DNA of 64,000 bases from Austropuccinia psidii (lineage: Eukaryota; Basidiomycota; Pucciniomycetes; Pucciniales; Sphaerophragmiaceae): positions 47,521,967-47,585,966 of the forward strand of contig JALGQZ010000009.1 in assembly GCA_023105745.1 (NCBI GenBank). Reading direction: 5' to 3'. Each line of letters begins with the position of its first letter. Within the stretch, counting starts at the first letter, position 1. A program made the translations under genes and the position numbers. Shown here in pieces: positions 56,576-64,000 of the stretch. The notes beneath the pieces are model-generated. The model saw only the letters and a program-made list of their open reading frames with translations. It had not been told where the DNA came from and made no database searches.

Positions 56576-59500
56576 TCAAGCTTTTGAAGAATTGGGTCCT
56601 GGCTTGTCAGGATATAATGAATGAAAATCTTTGACGAGTTCAGGACAATTCTTGAGGTTTTCAGTTGGTTACCAAGTGGATCTTTCTGGGTCTTGACTGA
56701 AACCTTTCCATTCCACCAAATACCATAATTTTCCTCTCTTGAGCTTTGAGTCCAGTATTTGAGAGACTTCCCATTCTTCTTCTTCTTCAATGGTGATTGG
56801 AGGAGGAGGCTCTTGATGCCGATTTGGGATTGTTGATGTCTTGACTGGTTCCAGGAGGGATATATGGAAGACTGGGTGGATGGATTTCCATTGAGATGGA
56901 AGCTTGAGGTGGTAGGCATGAGTACTGACTTTCTTCAAGATTGGAAAAGGACCCAGCCATCTTTCAGACAGCTTTTTGGTGGGTCTGGTTTATTTGATGT
57001 TCTTGGAAGAAAGCCATACCATGTCACCGGAATTGAAAACAGGTGGACTTGCTCTACTTTTATCTGCATACCTCTTAAACCTGTTTATTGCAACTTCATG
57101 TTCTCTCTTGACATCTTACTGTACTGATTGGATTTTTGTTGATAACTTTCCAGCCGGAGTATCTTGAGTGATGTGAGCTGAGTCAAAATGAGGATCTCTT
57201 CCATAAACAGTGAAAAACGGTGATTGTTTTGTTGAAGAGTGGTCAGAGTTATTGTAGGCAAATTCAGCCAGAGGGAGCCAGGTGTTCCAATCATCTTGAT
57301 GATAACTGACATACATCCAAAGGTACTGTTCTAGTATCTGATTTACCCTCTCTGTCTGTCCATCAGTTTCTGGATGATAAGCAGTTGACAAGTCTCTTGA
57401 AATCTTGAGCTGCTGACAAAGGTTGGTCCAAAAAGAAGAAACAAAAAGAGAACCTCGATCACTAACAATGCTTGAAGGAAGGCCATGCTTTGAGAAAATA
57501 TTCTTGATGAATAAATGGGCCAAATCTAATGAAGTGATTGAAGCTATTGTTGGAATAAAAACTGCCATTTTTGAGAATCTGTCCACTATGACAAGGATTG
57601 AGTCAAAGGAATTGGACAGTGGCAATTGAGTGATGAAATCCATTGAAAGACAAATCCAAGGACCACTTGGAATTGGAAGAGGCTTGGGGAGTCCAAACTT
57701 CTTGTGATGAATATTTTTGTTTCTTGAACACTGTTGCCAGGATGATACATAATCCTTGATAAATTGAGTCATGCCAGACCAGTGGAAATCCCACTTGACA
57801 AGCTTGAGGGTCTTCTCTTGGCCAGGGTGTCCAGCTAGAGGAGAGTCATGCCGCTTTTGAAGTATATTGAGTTGAATTGTGGGGTCATTTGGGACCACCA
57901 CCCGATCTTTGAAAAGGAGAAGTTTGGAAGAGGAATTAAGAGAATAATCTTGGACAGATTAACCTTTACCCAAATCTTCAAGGACACTTCTATATTGAGA
58001 ATCTTGCCAGACTGCCTTCTGAATTGAATCAATCAAATTTGAAAATGAATTCACCTTGACTGCAAAAAACTTTGAGGCTTTAATTTCATCTTGCTTGATT
58101 ATCTTCTGATAGTTCATTGGATTCTTGCTGATGAAATCCTCCCCCCTCTCTGGGTAAACGTCGTCCCGACGTGACAAGGCATCTGGAAGGGTGGCCAAGC
58201 GCCCAGGGCGGTAAGTGATTGAGAAATGGAATTCAGATAAAAATTCAGCCCAGCGGGCTTGATGGCGAGTGAGAATCTTGGACGACATGAAATATTGAAG
58301 AGATGAATGATCGGTGAGAACTTCAAAAGGGGAAGAAATTGAAAGAAGAAAAGCTCTCCAGCGCTTGAGAGCCCAGACTATGCCAAGGAGCTCCTTGTCA
58401 TTAATCTCATAATTGAGCTCAGCTGGAAGAAGCCTGCGGCTATCAAATGCAATGGGATGTTTTCCTGAGTCAGAGACCTGACTCAGTACAGCACCCAAGG
58501 CATAATCTGATGCATCGGTCTCTACAATGGTGGGTAGAGAAGGATTGAAGTGAGAAAGGATTGGAGCAGTGGTGAATGCCTCTTTGAGTTGATGGAACTG
58601 TCTAAGAGCTTCCTCATTGAGGGGAAAACGGGAATCTTTCTTGAGGAAACTTGTGAGTGAACTAATTTTCTTTGAATAATTCTTGATGAAACGGCGGTAG
58701 AAATTGGCAAAGCCAAGGAATGATTGAAGAGCCTTGAGGTTTCTTGGAGGTGGCCAATTGAGAATTTGCTGGACTTTTGCTTAGTCCATCTTGAGGCCTT
58801 CAGAAGAAACAACATAACCTAAATACTCTACACTAGAAACATGGAATAGGCATTTGGACGCCTTAGCAAAGAGGTTATTGGCTCTGAGTCTGGAACGAAC
58901 AGTGGACACATGAGTGACATGTTCTTCCTCAGATTTGGAAAAGACCATAATGTCATCCAAATAAACCACAACATAAACATCAAGAATATCATAAAAAATA
59001 TCATTGACGAGATTTTGAAAAGAAGCAGGAGCATTGGTAAGCCCAAATGGCATGACCAAGTACTCATAACTACCATATTTGGTTCTAAAACAAGTCAAAT
59101 GTTCATCACCTTCCTTGATTCTGAGCAGGTTATATGCACCACGCAAATCAATCTTGGAGAAGATAGAAGAACCATTGAAAACAGTGAGAAGCTGATTCAT
59201 AGGAGGAACAGGATACTTGTTCTTCCTAGTAACAGCATTGAGTTTGCAGTAATCAACACACAAACGGAGGCCACCATCTTTCTTTTTGACAAAAAGAACA
59301 GGTGCTCCTGTAGAAGATGAGCTTGGCGGGATTAAACCTTTCTCTACATTCTCTGGAATGTAGGCCCTGAGTGTATCTGACTCTTGGTTTGATAAAGAGT
59401 AGATCACCCCAACTGGAGGTAGAGACCCCTCCAGTTTGATATGATGATCACAGGTGCGGTGAGGAGGAAGTTTCTCTGCTTTCACCTTGGAAAATACATC

Positions 59501-60292
59501 CAAGTATTGGTGATAAAAAGAAGGAACAACCTTCATCAGGGTTTCTATTCCTTCTGGCTCTTCCTCTTCATCCCACAACTCCTCCAGGGAGTCATGATAA
59601 GATGAAGGAGGAAGGTCCATATTCCCAAAGAAGAGATGAAGTGAAGATACAGAATTATCTTCTCCAACATCTTGAATCTCGTTGAAGACTTCATCTCTAG
59701 ATGATAGTAATGACTGATGGGAATTAAGGGAAGGAATATGGACAGAAGACAGAAATGATGGTGTTCTAGAATCACCAACCAGAGCTGCACATGATTTGGC
59801 AGAAGAAACGTCATTACTAAAAGAAACTGAAGGATCATTAGAGTCCTTATGATCAGAATTAAAGGTGATCAATCCTTGCCTCCAATCAATAAACGGATTA
59901 AAATGATTAAGAAAGTCAAAGCCCAATATGAGGTCTTCTCCCTTGGGAGTATCAATGACTAAAAAGTCCCATTCAAAGCTTGGGAAGGAAGGGAGCTCAA
60001 CCATATATCTAGTATGGTGAGTCACAAATAAAGAAGGAGACTCAGAGGAGTCTAAAATGATGAGGGGAATCTTCTCTGGAAGTTCTGACGTAGTCAATGA
60101 ATACTTGTGAACAAACTGCTTTGCAATAAATGAGTTGGTAGCACCAGAATCAATGAGAATACTGTAAAAAACATCAGAAAGAGAAGAAAAAACAAAAAAT
60201 TTAAGAGAATTCTTGACACCAGTATTCAGAATGCACAATTGTGCTCTGGATGGAAAACTCCTGAAGACCATTGAACACAACATGATCTTCTC
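56576..60292 (-). pseudogene. pol of element G (protease to chromodomain, broken)
   Basis: It follows the Gag TGA in the same frame. Protease has ILIDSGATNSFIAKQF near 60155. RT has [18 protein letters not shown] and VYLDDIMVFS (near 58965). A TAA at 58781 replaces CAA of A. RNase H has VETDASDYALGAVLSQV. A 1-bp insertion near 57965 shifts the frame. Integrase then has the zinc-domain relic (RHDSPLAGHPGQEKT), MDFITQLPLS and IVSDRGSLF, plus HPETDGQTERVNQ. One stop lies near 57116. The chromodomain, WEVSQILDSKLKRGKLWYLV, is cut by a TAA after ERSTW at 56669. The reading ends at the TGA 56576-56578. Confidence 0.92.
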
Positions 60293-61590
60293 TCAGGCTT
60301 TTCCCTGGCTGGGAAATTTGCCTGACGGTTGGGTAAGCTTGTTTTGAGGCCTTTTGAAACAGGACTCAAGACTATGCTTCCCACCACAATAGGTACAAAG
60401 ACCCTCCTTGATTCTTCTTTCTTTTTCAGAATTCATGAGCTTGAAATCTTTATTCAACAAAGAAGAATGGGGCTTGTCCCTCTTCTGAAAATTCTTCTTC
60501 TTCTTATGACTTGGACTTGAAGAATTTTGAGGATGAGAAGAACTTGACTTTGAGGCTTCTGGCTTCTTCTCTTGATGATGACTCTTTTCATTTTGCCTCT
60601 CATGGTACCTGGTATCAAGCTCCAGGGTAACGTCCATTAAGTCTTGAAGAGAGTCAATTCTTGAAGGATGGGAGGCCAATTGATCCAAAATCCTGGATGG
60701 CAATCCCTTCCTGAAATGATGGATGAGAGCTTTTTCACCCCAATCCCCGATTCTTGAGACTAGACTTCTGAAATCAGCAATGTATAAGGATACATGCCCA
60801 CCTTCTTTCATTCTTAAAGAATCCAATTCTGCTTCAGCTTTTCTGACTGCATTTGGGTCACCAAATAGAGTGAAGAGTTGAGATTCAAATAAAGGCCAAG
60901 AATTGAGAAGGTAATTTGAATCTTGATTGGTGAGATTGGAAAGATAAGGCCCAATCCATTTTGCAGCCCTGCCAATGAGAAATGAAGTGGCATAAAGGAC
61001 CTTCTTTCTGTCTTGAGCAAGGTTTGCCGGATCATTGTGAAAAATCATTTGACAGGATTGAATGAAACTTCTAACTTTGAAGGGCTGAGTCCCGTCAAAG
61101 CATTCCGGTGCCCTCATAGATGGAGTCTTGATGCTTCAGAGGATGAAGCTGCTTGAAGATTGGCCATAATCTGAGTCATTTGCTGCATGATGGCCAATAA
61201 AGATGGTTCAGACTGATGAGAGACAGGCTGATTAGACTGGGCTAGAGTTGGCCCTCTAGTACCTTGGGATGCCTCCACCGAAGCAGGGACACCTTCAGTA
61301 CCATCAGACTCTTCCTCTTCACCATCTTCACCTGGACCTTTGAAAATAGTCCTTGAAGTTCCTGGGAATCCGCCAACTACTCCTGAGAATGAACTTGATC
61401 TTCTGGGCCCTCTTCCTTCCTTCCTGGATGGTGCTGCTTCTTCCATGCGGGGTCCTCTATCTAATTGGGCCCTAAGTTGAGGAACTGACGGGGTGCCATC
61501 TAGAGGAGCTTTTGGAGTTGGAGTGAGAACAGCTTGAGCTCTGGCCTGAGATCTTGTCTGTCTTGCCGGAGGTGAATGTTGAACAGGCAT
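60293..61590 (-). pseudogene. gag of element G (16-bp deletion frameshift)
   Basis: It starts MPVQHSPPARQTRSQARA at 61590. A 16-bp deletion near 61130, between AGAC microhomologies and relative to A, shifts the frame so the first part ends at 61114. The second part (from 61117) carries FDGTQPFKVRSFIQSCQ, the Gag core, a K/S-rich linker and the knuckle CTYCGGKHSLESC (CX2CX3HX4C, one residue shorter than usual). It ends SQGKA followed by TGA (60293-60295), in frame with pol. The same TGA is present in A. Confidence 0.9.
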
Positions 61591-62362
61591 GATTTCAGGA
61601 ATAAAAATGAAATAAATGAATTAAAAACAAAATTTTCTTGAAGTGAAAAGAGTCAACAATCAAATCTTGAGGAAAATTAATGAATCAAAATGAAAATCTT
61701 CAAGTGCGTCAATAGATCAAAATCAAATGAAGTCTTGAAGTCAAAATCAAATCAATGTCTTGAAGTAAATCAATGAATCAAAGCCAAATGAGATCTTCAA
61801 GTCAATAAATCAATCAATCAAATCAATCAAAATCAAAATCTTGCAAAAATCAATCAGTCAAATGAAAGCTTGAAGAAGAATCAATTTATGTCAAAAATTC
61901 TTGATGTGAAAAGATCAGCAAAATCAATGAAATCTTCAGGTCAATCAATTTTCTTGAGGTCAATATCAAATATGTCAAATCAATCAATCAATCAAAATCA
62001 AGTGAATTATTCTTTAAAAACCAAAATCCTTGAAGAATGAATCAATTATGAATCTTGATGTGAATAACGTGTATGAATATCTTGATGAAAAATTTGAAAA
62101 TCAAAGAAAATCAAGATGACGCCTGAATTATGAATGAAATGGAAATTGATGATTTGAAAAAGATTTTAAAAGAATAACAAAAATAAGAATGGGTAAGCTT
62201 TCAATTTTCAAAATGAAGAATGAGTGAAGGAAAATTGAGAGGTGACAATGAATCATTAAGTTCATAAGCGTAAAAGAATCATAATTTCGATGAAATGAGT
62301 GAATGAAATTATAAAGAAAGAATGAACAGAATGAAAAAGAAATTATGAGTTAATTAACATAA
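61591..62362 (-). other. Leader of element G with degenerate tandem repeats
   Basis: From about 61640 to 62110 the leader is made of diverged units such as AATCAATCAAAATCAAA and CTTCAAGTCAATCAA (plus strand), equivalent to the A leader. Next to the 5' LTR the sequence is palindromic, GTTAATTAAC. No standard primer site beginning TGG is seen. Confidence 0.6.
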
Positions 62363-63821
62363 TGTCACAGGGGCTCTTGGACAGAAATACAAGAGTGGCC
62401 TGGCACTCAGCAATCAGGGAACTCACTTGGAAGACTCCAAAGGGATAAAGAACAAAAATAATAAGAATGAATTCCTCTAAAAGATATGCAGGTACAAGAT
62501 GAGATGCAAAAGAGGAAAGGGAAGCCAAATGGCCAAAGAGCCAACCAAGTAAGTCCTTAATCACTGTTTCAACCTGCCAAAAATGAATAATGGAATTAGT
62601 AAGGATATGACCACCAAATATCCATTGACAGGCGAAGAAAGAGAAAGAGAAAAAGTGCTAAATGACTGACTTAATAATATCAGTATTTGCTTAACTAAAA
62701 TGAAAAGAAAATAAAGATAAAATAAAACCAAGGTATATTAATTAACTGGGGAAAAACCCCCCTGGGTGGAAAGGGTAGCCAGTATATGTGAAAAGTTGGG
62801 AGCTTGAGTTCTTCAGGCTGAAAACTGATCTGTATTGATCCTTGAGGCTGTATTGATTGTTTTGGGAATTGATACAGCTGGCTAATATTGAAATTGAATT
62901 GGGTTGAATGAACTTCCCATGCTTGAAAGTGAAATACAGTTCTTGATGGATCCAGACTGTATTGAAATGAATGTGGTTGCCAAGATGGATTGAGTGGAGC
63001 TTTGACACTTGACAACTTCTTCTGGCACTTCCTCTTGAATACATTTTTGAGAATGAATTGACAGTATTCCCTTGGAAGGAATACTTGGAGTGAGAATAAC
63101 CAATGACTGCTTGATGGCGTCATTGGTCTTTGACGCTGAAACACTCGCTCTTGAGCCTTGATGATTCCTCTGAATGATTGGGTGCCTTGATGATGTGATG
63201 AGATGTTGGAATGTTGAAATGACCATTTGATATTTCCACCATTGAATTGCTATTGAAAAAAGATGCACAATGATATATAACATCATTTATGGCATATTGG
63301 TTGATTGGCAAGAAGATTACATCCAAAGGTCTTGAGATGGAAAGGCAGAGGGGAAAGGATGGATGTGATGGCTTCAGAGCTTGGAAAGGTGTTTCTGGGC
63401 CCTTTGGGGTTTTTGGCCACTTTTGGGTTCTGAGCCAAAAACTGGCCCAAAAGGCGGAAAAGTGTCTTTTGGACACTTTGCGTCAAAGTGCGCAAAAGTG
63501 CGCAAATGCACAAAATGCGCAAAAGTGCGCAAATGCGCATTATGGGCCCAAATGGCCAAAAACAGCCATTTGGGCCATTTCCCCTGGTTTTGAGGGAAAT
63601 GACCAGAAATACCCATTTGGGCATAAATTGCCGCTATGGGTTCTGGATTGAGGTGAAGGGCCATGAAGGCCCCAAAAACACAAATGGCCATGAATGTTCC
63701 ATAAGGTGATGATGTGTCCATATTGGCCACTGGTGATGGATATGTCCAATTGGCCATAAAAGAACTATGGCTTGATATGCCATATGGGGATCCAAGGAGG
63801 TGAATTGCCATGGTTGTGACA
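62363..63821 (-). repeat. 5' LTR of element G
   Basis: It is 1459 bp and pairs with 54343-55768. It contains about four AAAAGTGCGCAAATG-type units near 63483-63540, an extra TTTTTGGCCACTTTTGG block near 63410, and a 16-bp insertion near 63795. The GAAAA target duplication follows. Confidence 0.94.
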
Positions 63822-64000
63822 GAAAAATAAGCTAAAACAAGCCCTTTTTTGGTCCAAAACAGGATTCAATTATACCATAATTGGCTTTTCTGTTGTAAGA
63901 GTGTTTTTCACTACTGAAAAGAGCAAATTTTACTATTGGAGTAAGCAAATTAGTGAGTATAAAAGAATGTCTTCTTTGCCCCACTTTTCTCTTCATGGTA
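63822..64000 (+). repeat. Fragment I: LTR of the B/D family, part 2
   Basis: It begins with duplicated GAAAA and continues the D-type LTR (CCATAATTGGCTTTTCTGTTG). It includes the TATA context AGTATAAAAGAATG near 63958. It runs off the window end. Confidence 0.83.

Larger units (their letters stand above)
54343..63821 (-). mobile_element. Element G: Ty3/gypsy retrotransposon, same family as A
   Basis: G has LTRs at 54343-55768 (1426 bp) and 62363-63821 (1459 bp), starting TGTCACAG and ending TTGTGACA, with a perfect target duplication GAAAA (54338-54342 and 63822-63826). Between them lie a repeat-rich leader, gag, pol and an 800-bp 3' non-coding region. LTR length differences come from small repeats and 16-18 bp indels. 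The coding region has a 16-bp deletion, a 1-bp insertion and several stops, so it is dead but far better preserved than A. It interrupts LTR fragment I. Confidence 0.96.

Overview
The window is a block of nested LTR retrotransposons. I see no host gene, rRNA, tRNA gene or CRISPR array. It looks fungal: Ty3/gypsy and Ty1/copia polyproteins, GT-AG introns of about 60-90 nt, very AT-rich and CpG-poor elements. From memory only, the Gag/Pol sequences resemble those of rust fungi (Pucciniales, for example Austropuccinia psidii); I could not check this.

Layout. Element A (gypsy, +, decayed) fills 1-5394 and is cut by element B (gypsy, -), whose 3' LTR starts at 5395. B's internal region (7036-15736) carries an internal tandem duplication of about 1.35 kb and a solo LTR, J (7808-9724). 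B's 5' LTR is split into three parts (15737-16134, 26774-27398, 52701-53481) by gypsy C (16135-26773, +) and gypsy D (27399-52700, +). D's 5' LTR is itself split by copia element F (28063-43282, -). F is split by gypsy E (28404-38688, -). This gives five levels: A > B > D > F > E. After B comes a head-to-head LTR fragment I (53482-54342 and 63822-64000, +), split by gypsy G (54343-63821, -), which is the same family as A. 5-bp target-site duplications are visible for J, C, D (one mismatch), E, F and G.

Coding state. D (1973 codons) and E (1902 codons) have uninterrupted Gag-Pol frames, near-identical LTRs, polypurine tracts and complete RT, RNase H and integrase motifs. They look young and may be autonomous. 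A, B, C, F and G are broken by stops, frameshifts, deletions or duplication.

Most interesting feature. In B, C, D and E the start of gag overlaps a second reading frame, called ORF-X here, of about 250-285 codons in the intact copies. It is assembled from a short upstream exon joined by a phase-1 GT-AG intron of 64-86 nt that contains the gag initiation codon in all four elements. The exon lengths keep ORF-X exactly in frame in B, D and E. The alternate frame is better conserved than the Gag frame where they overlap. In B and D its TGA stop overlaps a Gag-frame ATG (ATGA). This suggests a splicing switch between full-length Gag-Pol and an accessory protein. I know of no description of it; RNA evidence is needed.
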